From assembly GCA_913058185.1 (NCBI GenBank), contig CAJXQX010000038.1:1-35913 (forward strand): a DNA stretch of 35,913 nt, written 5' to 3'. This stretch comes from an uncultured Verrucomicrobiota bacterium. Lineage in GTDB: Bacteria > Verrucomicrobiota > Verrucomicrobiia > Opitutales > Opitutaceae. Under the pieces are notes generated by a model. The model did not search any database. It saw only the letters and a program-made list of their open reading frames with translations, and was not told the origin of the DNA. Made by a program: the position numbers and the translations under genes. Positions 16,258 through 23,678 of this stretch are shown here, piece after piece; positions within the stretch are counted from its first letter, which is position 1, and the number at the start of each line of letters is the position of its first letter.

Positions 16258-17733
16258 TCAATACTGGGACTGCAGTTTACGGTGGTCCGTTTTGGGCTCC
16301 ACTCCGGCGGCTAACATGATGCCGACAATGGCCTCAGAAGTTGCGGCGGAAGGTTTAAAGTTTCCCGGACGATAACCGTCGGCGATATCGAGCGGCGTCC
16401 AACCGCGGTCGTTGAACTGATTCCAGATTTCGATGTCGGCACCGTTCTCGTAGAGGAATTGCGCGACACGCGGGAAGTTCTTGTAGGCGGCACCGTGCAT
16501 CACGGTCTCTTCGTTACTGTCGGTGTCGTTGATGTCGGCCCCGAGCTCGAGGAGGAGGGCCAACAAGGCGAGCGCGTCATCTTCGTCACCCGCTTCTTCT
16601 TCTGGGGCGTGGTTGCCGAGTCCGGCCGCGATGAGGATCGGGGAGGTGCCATCGGCATTGCGTTTGAAGGGATCGGCGCCTTCGGCGAGGAGGAATTTGG
16701 CCATCTCCACGTCCCCGGTATGACAGGCGAGAATGAACGGGGTATTGCCGCGATTAGGCAAATGAGCGCCGCCCTTACCGCGACGGTTTCCACTGGTGAG
16801 GGACAAATTCACATCGGCGCCCCACTCCACCAGAGCTTCGGCCATATCCATGCTGTTAAGGTTGCCTTTACCAATCGGCACCGGGTCACCCGCGGCGTTG
16901 TCGCCGAGGTCGGGATTGCGCACCCAACTTAACGTGTGGAGCGGCGCGAAGCCGGACCGTTGGTCATCGGGATCGGCGCCGGCCTCGAGTAACTCCCGGG
17001 CCAATTCGAAATGCCCGTTCTCAATCGCGAGAATCAGTGGGCTGGTGCCCTTTTTGGGTGGTTTATGAGCTTGAGAGCCGGTGGGTTCGATGGCGGCGTT
17101 GGGGTTCTCGCCGCGGCGAAGAAACAGATCTACCACGTCCGAATGACCTTCGCGCACGGCGAACATCAGTGGGGTAAATCCAGATTTCACCGCACTTTTG
17201 AAATCAGCACCGACTCCGATCATGTATTCGACGACCTGCAGGTGCCCTTCCGCGGCAGCCCACATGAGTGCCGTTTGCGCGCCCTTAGGCAACTTGGCTT
17301 CGAGATCGGCTCCGGCTTCTACGAGTACGCGCACGGCGTCCACCTTGCCGGTGCGAGCCGCCGTCATGAGAGCGGTTTCTCCTCCCTTGCGCATGCTGTT
17401 GGGATCGATTCCGGCGCTGAGGAGTCCCTCAATAATAGCGGCGTTGCCGCTGAGACAAGCTAGGTAAAGCGGTGTGACCCCGTAGCGATTGGCCCCGGTC
17501 GGATCGGCGCCGACTTCGAGCAGCTTGAGCGCAGTCGTCGCGTCGTCGCGATAGCAGGCCCATTGCAACGGCGTGGTGCCATCAACTTGGGGCCCATTCA
17601 CGTCAGCGCCGGCGGCAATTAATTCTCGAGAGGCGTTGAGGTCACCCTGCTCTACGGCATCGGCTAAATCAGATCCCCCTGCCCCCCAGACCGTCGCAGC
17701 CCAAAGGCTGCTAAAAAAAAGCAACCGCTTCAT
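16258..17733 (-). CDS. Exported ankyrin-repeat protein
   Basis: A 491-residue protein. The ATG at 17733 is chosen over an in-frame TTG two codons earlier because it gives a good signal peptide (MKRLLFFSSLWAATVWG), so the repeats should be periplasmic. About eleven ankyrin repeats fill residues 20-475, for example TPLQWACYRDDATTALKLLE, TALMTAARTGKVDAVRVLVE, TALMWAAAEGHLQVVEYMIG and TPLMFAVREGHSDVVDLFLR. The eighth repeat carries a longer insert (about 270-320) and the tenth an acidic one (PEEEAGDEDDA). No haem or enzyme motif is present, so it is probably a binding scaffold. It begins 2 nt after the DUF1552 stop; association with this cytochrome pair suggests that it binds one of them. Confidence 0.9.
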   Translation of the reverse strand: MKRLLFFSSLWAATVWGAGGSDLADAVEQGDLNASRELIAAGADVNGPQVDGTTPLQWACYRDDATTALKLLEVGADPTGANRYGVTPLYLACLSGNAAIIEGLLSAGIDPNSMRKGGETALMTAARTGKVDAVRVLVEAGADLEAKLPKGAQTALMWAAAEGHLQVVEYMIGVGADFKSAVKSGFTPLMFAVREGHSDVVDLFLRRGENPNAAIEPTGSQAHKPPKKGTSPLILAIENGHFELARELLEAGADPDDQRSGFAPLHTLSWVRNPDLGDNAAGDPVPIGKGNLNSMDMAEALVEWGADVNLSLTSGNRRGKGGAHLPNRGNTPFILACHTGDVEMAKFLLAEGADPFKRNADGTSPILIAAGLGNHAPEEEAGDEDDALALLALLLELGADINDTDSNEETVMHGAAYKNFPRVAQFLYENGADIEIWNQFNDRGWTPLDIADGYRPGNFKPSAATSEAIVGIMLAAGVEPKTDHRKLQSQY

Positions 17734-17735
17734 GG

Positions 17736-19079
17736 TCAAATGGTCAGAGGTTGAATAACGTCATCGAGCAGCCCGGTGCTGTCGCCGAAGGAGTCAATTT
17801 CCACGCCAGCTTTGTCCATCATCGAGAGGTGGAGATTGGCGAGCGGCGTCGGTTTATCATAGGTGATGTGGCGGTTGCCTTTCACGCCGAGAGCCGAGCC
17901 ACCGGCAATGATCACCGGCAGATCGACGTGGTCATGCAGGTTCGGATTACCCATGCCACTGCCATACATGAAGAGCGACGTATCGAGCAGCGTCCCGTTG
18001 CCTTCCGGAGTCTCGCCGAGTTTGGCGATAAAGTCGGCGAAGAGCGAAAGGTGGAATTGATTGATCTTCGCCATGCGTTCGATCTTGGCCGGATCGTTGC
18101 CATGGTGAGACAGCGGATGATGTGGATCGTCGATGCCGATTTCCGGGTAAGCCCGGGTGCTGGTTTCGCGGGCCAGCTGGAAGGAGAAGACGCGCGTTAT
18201 GTCGCCCTGCATGGCGAGCAGCTGAAGATCGAACATCAACTTCGCGTGATCGGCGTAAACCTCGGGCACTCCCGTCGGGCGATCAAGATCGGGTAATAGG
18301 TTTTCCTTAGTATTGGCTTCGGCGCGTTGGATGCGACGCTCCACTTCGCGCACGGAAGTGAGGTAATCATCGACCTTGGAACGATCTGCGCTCCCGAGCT
18401 CGCGTTTGAGCCGACGGATATCTTCGGTGACAAAATCGAGCAGGCTCGAGCGACGCGATAAGGCAGCGCGACGATCCTCTGGCGTGCCGCCTTCGCCAAA
18501 GAGTTTTTCGAATACAAGGCGCGGATGCGCCTCGGCCGGAAGCGGCGTAGTCGGCGACGACCAAGAAAGGTTGTTCTGGTAAACGCAGGCGTAGCCGTTG
18601 TCGCACTGGCCGATGTTCTGCATCATGTCCATCGCGAGTTCGAGGGATGGCAATTGAGTCTGTTGGCCGATAGATTGAGCAGCGATCTGATCGACCGTCG
18701 TCCCGAGATAGTAATCGGTGCTCTCGGTTACCTTAGCCTTAGCCGCGCTGAGAAAGGCCGAGTTCGAAGTCGCATGGGACCCCGGATAAGCCGGACGCAG
18801 TTCGAGATTGGAAACGACACTAACATTTTCTCGAATCGGAGCGAGGGGCTCGAGAATGTAACTGAGGTTGTCGAGGTTGTCGCCCTGCGGCGTCCATCGA
18901 GTCATGTCGGCGCCCATGGGAATGAAGGTGTAACCGATGCGCTTGGCCTTGAGGGCTTCAACGCTCGCGAGTCTGGTGGCTGCTGGGACCATCGCATCGA
19001 GCAGGGGTAGACCGAGAGTGGCACCCATGCCTCCGATGAAGGTGCGTCGAGAAAGGGCTTTACGAGTCAGTGGGGTCAT
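17736..19079 (-). CDS. DUF1552 family Tat-exported protein
   Basis: A 447-residue protein with a twin-arginine signal (LSRRTFIGG, residues 9-17, then GATLGLPLLDAM). The body matches DUF1552: RIGYTFIPMGADMTRWTP, HATSNSAFLSAA, STDYYLGTTVDQIAAQ, LPSLELAMD, DFVTEDIRRLKRELG, DYLTSVREVERRIQ, HHPLSHHG and YGSGMGNPNLHDHVDLPVIIAGG. Several His/Asp residues in the last blocks look like a metal site, as in the related DUF1501 proteins, but no reaction is known. ATG overlaps the stop of the DUF1592-type cytochrome (ATGA), so the two are coupled. The pairing of DUF1552 with DUF1592-type cytochromes is standard in PVC bacteria. Confidence 0.92.
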   Translation of the reverse strand: MTPLTRKALSRRTFIGGMGATLGLPLLDAMVPAATRLASVEALKAKRIGYTFIPMGADMTRWTPQGDNLDNLSYILEPLAPIRENVSVVSNLELRPAYPGSHATSNSAFLSAAKAKVTESTDYYLGTTVDQIAAQSIGQQTQLPSLELAMDMMQNIGQCDNGYACVYQNNLSWSSPTTPLPAEAHPRLVFEKLFGEGGTPEDRRAALSRRSSLLDFVTEDIRRLKRELGSADRSKVDDYLTSVREVERRIQRAEANTKENLLPDLDRPTGVPEVYADHAKLMFDLQLLAMQGDITRVFSFQLARETSTRAYPEIGIDDPHHPLSHHGNDPAKIERMAKINQFHLSLFADFIAKLGETPEGNGTLLDTSLFMYGSGMGNPNLHDHVDLPVIIAGGSALGVKGNRHITYDKPTPLANLHLSMMDKAGVEIDSFGDSTGLLDDVIQPLTI

Positions 19080-21745
19080 AGGGCAGTCCTCATTTGAAAG
19101 GGCACGCTTTGGGCGATACCGGAGATGATAGCAGAAATTTTGTAATTGTCAGCCTCGGCGTCGTGCACGATCCGACGGACGGCGGGAGCATCATAATACT
19201 CGAGGCCCCGACCCAGCGCAAAGGTCAGCAGCTTTTCCGTCATCGTGCCGACAAAGAGGTCGGGGCGTTGCAGCAAAGCATCTTCGAGACCTTGGGCTCC
19301 GTGGAACTCTGCTCCATCCGGCAAGCCGCCCGAAGCATCGATGGTGTGGCCCAGCTCGCTGTCCCGCCAGCGACCGACTGAATCGAAGTTCTCCAGCGCG
19401 AACCCGATTGGGTCCATCATATTGTGACAGCTCGCACAGGCGGGATCCGCCCGATGGAGCGCCAGTCGTTCCCGCATGGGTAATGACTCCGAAATCACAC
19501 CTTCGAGCGAAGGGATATTCGGCGGTGGCGGTGGCGGTGGCGTGCCGATGAAATTCTCCAGGATCCAGTTTCCCCGGATTACGGGGGACGTGCGGGTCGC
19601 ATAGGATGTGACGGTGAGAATACTGCCCTGTCGCAACAATCCACCGCGATTAAACTTGCGCTCTAGATCGACCCGGCGAAAGCGACTCCCGCGAATCGAT
19701 GGGATATCATAATGACGAGCGAGCCGTTCGTTGAGGTAAGTGTAATCCGCCGAGATCAAGTCGACGGCGCTGCGGTCTTCGCGGATGATACTCTCGACAA
19801 ATAACTCCGTCTCTTGGCGGAAGGATTGACGCAGGTTGTCATCAAAGTCGGGAAACAACCGCAGGTTGGGCGCCGTGTTTTCGAGATTACGCAAGTGCAG
19901 CCATTGTCCGGCGAAGTTGGTGGCGAGATTGGCCGCGCGGGGATCGGCGAGCATGCGGCTGACTTGGCGATCGAGCACGTCCGGATCGCGCAGTTTGCCC
20001 TGCTCAGCGAGCGTCAACAGCTCGTCATCAGGAATACTGCTCCACACAAAAAATGACAGTCGTGATGCCAGTTCGAGATCACTGATGGCGTAGGCTTCAC
20101 CTGACTCGACGTGCTCGGGTTCGCGTTCAATGCGGAAGAGGAATTCCGGACTCACTAGAATCGCCGACAACGCCAATTCAATCCCCGCCTCAAATCCACC
20201 CTCAGCGTTCCCCTCGTCGAAGAAAGCCATGGGTTTCTCGAGATCGGCTTTCACCACAGGTCGGCGGTAAGCGGACCGTATCAAATTGCTCAGAATCTTT
20301 TTCGCGGCGACCTCGGGACTGCGCTCCTGATCGGGAGTCGTGACGAAAACCTTATTCCGGCTCGGGGTTTCGCTTACGCCGGAGGACGAGAACGGACCGG
20401 TGATCGTAACTTGATAGAGTGCGGGATTCTGCCGCGGATGACGGTGGAAATTAAACCGCGCTTCGAAAGGTTTACGGCGGGTCTCCATCAGTGGTGCCAG
20501 CGGCTCAGGAAAGGTGACACCCAGATTGGCGGGACCGGCATTAAATTCGCCTCGGTAGACGAGGTGGCGATCTACGGTCACGTGATCCTGTCGGCCATCG
20601 TCCGGCTTCTTGATCGTAAAACTCTCCAGCAATTCGTTGGCCAACAACAATTCAATTTGGCTGCTGCCGCCCAACCCTTCGACGTGTTCGTTGCGGTCGC
20701 GAGCAAGTCGCATGCGGACTTCGTAAACACCATCGCGAGGAAAGTTGTAGGGAATGAGCGTTCCACCGCGCGTGCCCAGAGGCAGCCCATCCACATGCTT
20801 TTCCTGCGTGCGGTCGGCCGGAATTCGTACGGTATGTCCGGCCGGAATTTTTAATGGTGCGCCCACCGCTAGGCGACTGATCCGTTGCGATGCGGTGATG
20901 TAGCGGTCCATCAAAGTCGGCGACAGATTCGTCACGGTGATATTGTCGAAGCCGTGGGCTAATTCATCGGCCGGCAATACACTCGCCGCGTCAAAATCGA
21001 CCGCCAGCAGATCGCGAATTGCGTTCTGGTATTCAGTGCGGTTCATGCGCCGGAACGATTCAATGCGACCCGGCTGAGGGTCGGCAGTGGCACCTTCATC
21101 GAGCACCCCGGCCAAGTCGTGGGTGAACTTTTGGTAGATATCTTCATCCGGCCGGCGGCGTTCATCGGCCGGCGGCATTTGCCGAGCGTGCATCCGGTGC
21201 ATCAACTTTTCCAACAATTCGGGATGAGCCTTCGGGTCATCCAAATCCAGTCCCTCCAACACCAGTTCGCCCTCCGCGTCGTTCGTGTTATGACAGGAGA
21301 TACAGTAGGTTTCGACGAGTGCATTGGTCGTCGTGAACTCGGCCGGACCAGCATATCCCGCTTCCAATTCACCAAACCACGGTTCCATCCAACTTAGCAG
21401 CGACTCATACTCGGCCTCGCCCGGGCGGGCGATATCGGGTTCGTCGTCCGGCGGCATGTCTCGATCCTGCATGGCCCAGAGAATCGATTCCCAAGCCTCA
21501 AACTCGGCCACGGGATCACCGGTCAACATCGATTCCATGTCGAACTTACCCTTCTTCTTCTCGGAATTGTGGCAATCGAGGCAGTAAGTCTCCGCGAATT
21601 TGGGGAACGGATTACGGAGCACCCCCGTTCCCGCTGTGGCCTGAGGAGATGGGGAAGACACCGATTGCGCCGAAGATACGAGGACGCCCAAAGACATCGC
21701 GGCAAACGACACGCAAAAAAACTTCTTAAAGGGGTAAGCAGACAC
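19076..21745 (-). CDS. Multi-domain cytochrome, DUF1587-DUF1595-DUF1592-DUF1588-DUF1585
   Basis: An 889-residue exported protein. A GTG start at 21745 is preferred: it gives a signal peptide (MSAYPFKKFFCVSFAAMSLG), whereas the frame open upstream to a TTG at 21814 would add 23 residues ahead of it. Two N-terminal haem sites follow, CLDCH (C55, C58, H59) and CISCH (C148, C151, H152), each trailed by a MPP axial-ligand-like motif. Then DUF1587 (FRRMNRTEYQNAIRDLL), a carbohydrate-binding-like region (GVYEVRMRLAR), DUF1595 (NLIRSAYRRPV), DUF1592 (EFLFRIERE, LASRLSFFVWSSIPDDELL), DUF1588 with a third haem-like CASCHNMMDPIGFALENFD (C770, C773, H774), and DUF1585 (LTFALGRGLEY). First gene of the operon with DUF1552 and the ankyrin protein. 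Enzymatic role unknown. Confidence 0.9.
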   Translation of the reverse strand: MSAYPFKKFFCVSFAAMSLGVLVSSAQSVSSPSPQATAGTGVLRNPFPKFAETYCLDCHNSEKKKGKFDMESMLTGDPVAEFEAWESILWAMQDRDMPPDDEPDIARPGEAEYESLLSWMEPWFGELEAGYAGPAEFTTTNALVETYCISCHNTNDAEGELVLEGLDLDDPKAHPELLEKLMHRMHARQMPPADERRRPDEDIYQKFTHDLAGVLDEGATADPQPGRIESFRRMNRTEYQNAIRDLLAVDFDAASVLPADELAHGFDNITVTNLSPTLMDRYITASQRISRLAVGAPLKIPAGHTVRIPADRTQEKHVDGLPLGTRGGTLIPYNFPRDGVYEVRMRLARDRNEHVEGLGGSSQIELLLANELLESFTIKKPDDGRQDHVTVDRHLVYRGEFNAGPANLGVTFPEPLAPLMETRRKPFEARFNFHRHPRQNPALYQVTITGPFSSSGVSETPSRNKVFVTTPDQERSPEVAAKKILSNLIRSAYRRPVVKADLEKPMAFFDEGNAEGGFEAGIELALSAILVSPEFLFRIEREPEHVESGEAYAISDLELASRLSFFVWSSIPDDELLTLAEQGKLRDPDVLDRQVSRMLADPRAANLATNFAGQWLHLRNLENTAPNLRLFPDFDDNLRQSFRQETELFVESIIREDRSAVDLISADYTYLNERLARHYDIPSIRGSRFRRVDLERKFNRGGLLRQGSILTVTSYATRTSPVIRGNWILENFIGTPPPPPPPNIPSLEGVISESLPMRERLALHRADPACASCHNMMDPIGFALENFDSVGRWRDSELGHTIDASGGLPDGAEFHGAQGLEDALLQRPDLFVGTMTEKLLTFALGRGLEYYDAPAVRRIVHDAEADNYKISAIISGIAQSVPFQMRTAL

Positions 21746-21918
21746 GCGCTGGCAGGGGTTATGAGAAAACACCCAAGATACAGGGTCGCTCAAGGGGAGA
21801 CGAACTCGACCCAAATCGGTTAAAACAGATCGGACAAAATTTCAACTCCTATCCAACCTAATATCTTACGCGCAAAGAAGGGAACGTCGGGGCGGTATGA
21901 CAGTTAAGCGGTGAAAAG

Positions 21919-21996
21919 GTAGGGACGGACCGCCGGGCCGTCCGGCTCCAAAATAGTAGTCTTCCAACTGCGGACGGCCCAGCGGTCCGTCCCTAC
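21919..21996. repeat. Palindromic intergenic element, family B
   Basis: Arms of 26 nt (21919-21944 and 21971-21996) match with a single mismatch around a 26-nt loop; the arm begins GTAGGGACGGACCGC and ends GGGCCGTCCG. It starts 2 nt beyond the NicO-like gene stop (read leftward) and is therefore a strong terminator candidate for it. Each arm also folds on itself (CGGAC..GTCCG). A related but diverged copy lies at 28565-28658. Confidence 0.8.
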
Positions 21997-21998
21997 CA

Positions 21999-22730
21999 TT
22001 AATGCCCATGCCGGAGGAAAAAGGTCACTCCAGCCAACAGGAAAAACAATCCGGCCAGCAATCCCGCCTCGTAGCGCTCAAAACGCTCCAGTCGGAACCG
22101 CTCGCTACCGATTAGTGTGATCCAGGTGAGCACCGTCATTCCTGCCGTGGTCGCCACGGCTAAGATCCCGCTTAAAATCACAAACCCCGACCACCCAAAC
22201 TGCACGCCCGACAAATAGATCGGCAGAAATCCTTCGCATGGACTCAAGGTGACCATAGAAAATAAACCGCCGATCGCCGCCCAATCGCCCTTATTGTCCT
22301 TCACCAGCGAGGTGCCCGCCAACTCCTCGTCCCAGTGGGTGTGCCCATGATCATGGTCATGACCGCAATCTTGGCTGGGCTGATGGCGACTCCCGGGAGG
22401 GTGATGATGACAGATTCCCTGCCCGCGCCACTGGCGCACGCCGAAATACAGCCCCACCACGAGTAGGATCCCCGAGGTCAGAAACGGAAACCACTGTTCG
22501 ATCGACTCCTCCACCTCAAATCCCAGCCAAGCGATCAGGAAACCGATCAAGGTTGTGACCAGAATGTGGCCCGATCCCGCCAGAGCAGTGATCGCCAAGG
22601 TGCGACGGCGCGACCACCCCCGGGCCCTGCCCACGAGCACAAACGGCACCCAGTGGGTCGGGATCGCCGCGTGCAGAAACGCCACCGTGAATCCGGTGAT
22701 AGTGATAGTGAGCAATGCGGTGTCGTTCAT
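21999..22730 (-). CDS. NicO/RcnA-like metal transporter with His-rich loop
   Basis: A 243-residue membrane protein with about six helices. Helix 1 carries HAAIPTHW (20-27), in the position of the His-rich motif of Ni/Co permeases. A cytosolic-type loop at about 107-138 is extremely His-rich (ICHHHPPGSRHQ, CGHDHDHGHTHWDEE), and the second half has TLSPCEGFLPIYL (about 160-172), resembling NicO/UreH-like transporters. The likely role is Ni or Co movement across the inner membrane, but direction and metal cannot be told. No urease, hydrogenase or cobalamin gene lies nearby to support one. It stands alone, with palindrome B directly after the stop. A TauE/UreH-like exporter is the alternative call. 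Confidence 0.62.
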   Translation of the reverse strand: MNDTALLTITITGFTVAFLHAAIPTHWVPFVLVGRARGWSRRRTLAITALAGSGHILVTTLIGFLIAWLGFEVEESIEQWFPFLTSGILLVVGLYFGVRQWRGQGICHHHPPGSRHQPSQDCGHDHDHGHTHWDEELAGTSLVKDNKGDWAAIGGLFSMVTLSPCEGFLPIYLSGVQFGWSGFVILSGILAVATTAGMTVLTWITLIGSERFRLERFERYEAGLLAGLFFLLAGVTFFLRHGH

Positions 22731-22856
22731 AAATTGGGCGATTCAAAGCCGCAAACCGACTACGCTTGCGAGTCGGTGCGACCTGTCCACCGCGAACTCT
22801 AACAAAGTCGTCAACCCCCAGTGAATCCGGGAAAGAATTCCGGGACGCCCTGATTA

Positions 22857-22876
22857 TCGGGTGCAAAGCCCGCCCC
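22857..22876. repeat. Degenerate piece of palindromic family A
   Basis: TCGGGTGCAAAGCCCGCCCC matches the start of the element at 1313-1332 at 17 of 20 positions. The matching right arm is missing, so this is a decayed or partial copy in the gap upstream of the gene remnant at 22983. Confidence 0.45.
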
Positions 22877-22880
22877 ACCT

Positions 22881-22917
22881 CTTTCTCTTACTATTACTCA
22901 TTCTCGTTCTCGTTCTC
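22881..22917 (+). repeat. Pyrimidine-rich simple repeat ahead of a broken gene
   Basis: A CT-rich stretch ending in TTCTCGTTCTCGTTCTC, 10 nt before the ATG at 22927. A similar tract (CGTTCTCTTTCTCGTTCTC) lies at 24970-24997, 13 nt before the hemF ATG. Confidence 0.5.
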
Positions 22918-22926
22918 AACCACCCC

Positions 22927-23228
22927 ATGAACCAGTGCCTGTTCCCCCTCCTCTGCGCCCTTCCTTAATAACGACTTCTTAGACTCAAACAGACGAAGGC
23001 ACCGAGAACCTCTACAGCATCGACGTAAACGCCTACCAAATCATCTGGCGATGGGTCGACGGTGAGATGGTTTTGGGAAAACATACCCTGCTCGACGACA
23101 TCGACGACGTCCTCGCCGATCCCAAGAAGGCCCGGGACTACAATACGAATGAAATCTGCAGCCTGCGCTACGACATCCTGGAATACTTCGGCGCCAAAAA
23201 AGGCAGCGAGCTCCCCGACTACGACTGA
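22927..23228 (+). pseudogene. Decayed gene: signal-like start plus frame-shifted C-terminal remnant
   Basis: From 22983 to the TGA at 23226 an 81-codon frame has strong coding character (nearly every codon ends in C or G early on) and reads ENLYSIDVNAYQIIWRWVDG, later CSLRYDILEYFGAKKGSELP. It is closed upstream by TAG at 22980 and has no start before an internal ATG at 23067. At 22927 another frame begins MNQCLFPLLCALP, like the start of a signal peptide, then stops at 22966. The simplest reading is a small gene broken by a deletion or frameshift between 22966 and 22985. A shorter intact gene from 23067 (53 residues) is possible but ignores the upstream coding signal. I do not recognise the family. 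It directly precedes the hipBA operon. Confidence 0.5.
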
Positions 23229-23290
23229 CCGCGAAGCCCGCATCCGGGCTTGATCGAACGTGAGGTTAATTTTAAATGGACCTCCTTAAT

Positions 23291-23306
23291 GTTTCATATA
23301 TTAAAC
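23291..23306. promoter_or_regulatory. HipB-type operator 1
   Basis: GTTTCATATATTAAAC, a near-palindrome with GTTT/AAAC ends. It differs at one base from the second copy at 23342-23357; the centres are 51 bp apart, close to five helical turns. The very AT-rich DNA between them contains likely promoter sequences (TTTTAGCATAAT, TTTGTATTTT). Confidence 0.7.
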
Positions 23307-23341
23307 AAATTACTCGTATTTTAGCATAATTTTGTATTTTT

Positions 23342-23357
23342 GTTTCATATATAAAAC
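23342..23357. promoter_or_regulatory. HipB-type operator 2, abutting the start codon
   Basis: GTTTCATATATAAAAC ends at the base before the antitoxin ATG (23358). It leaves no room for a Shine-Dalgarno sequence, so the mRNA is either leaderless or translated without one. The paired sites suggest cooperative autorepression by the antitoxin or the complex, as known for hipBA. Confidence 0.7.
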
Positions 23358-23678
23358 ATGAATTTCACGACAGCAGGTTCTCTCATTCGTCAATCGCGAC
23401 GTCAGGCTAAGCTCACGCAAGCCGATTTGGCGAAGCGTCTGGGCATGAGCCGCACCACGATCTCGCAGGTCGAGACGGGTGTCATGAGTGATCTGGGCAT
23501 CCGCAAGTTTGCCGCCATCTGCGATCTGCTGGGGCTGGAAATGACCGTCGCGCCCCGCGACCCGAAACTCACCCTGCACGAAGCCTACGCGAAGAACCGA
23601 GAGGAACGGCAGAATGCGTTTCACGCCACCGACATCGCGTTGAACCAATTGCAGTCTACCCGGACCACCCATGACTGA
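23358..23678 (+). CDS. hipB: HipB-like antitoxin, XRE-family HTH
   Basis: A 106-residue DNA-binding protein. Residues 5-62 form an XRE helix-turn-helix domain: AGSLIRQSRRQAKLTQADLA, RLGMSRTTISQVETG (the recognition helix) and IRKFAAICDLLGLEMTVAP. The C-terminal 40 residues (ALNQLQSTRTTHD at the end) would contact the toxin. It should bind the two operators just upstream and neutralise HipA. Its stop overlaps the HipA start by 8 nt (ATGACTGA), which couples their translation, as is common in toxin-antitoxin pairs. No Shine-Dalgarno is present. Confidence 0.88.
   Translation: MNFTTAGSLIRQSRRQAKLTQADLAKRLGMSRTTISQVETGVMSDLGIRKFAAICDLLGLEMTVAPRDPKLTLHEAYAKNREERQNAFHATDIALNQLQSTRTTHD

Noticed and set aside
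22965-23253. Alternative frames on both strands over the remnant at 22983-23228
   Set aside because: Codon bias and residue composition favour only the plus-strand frame that ends at the TGA at 23226; the others are shadows.
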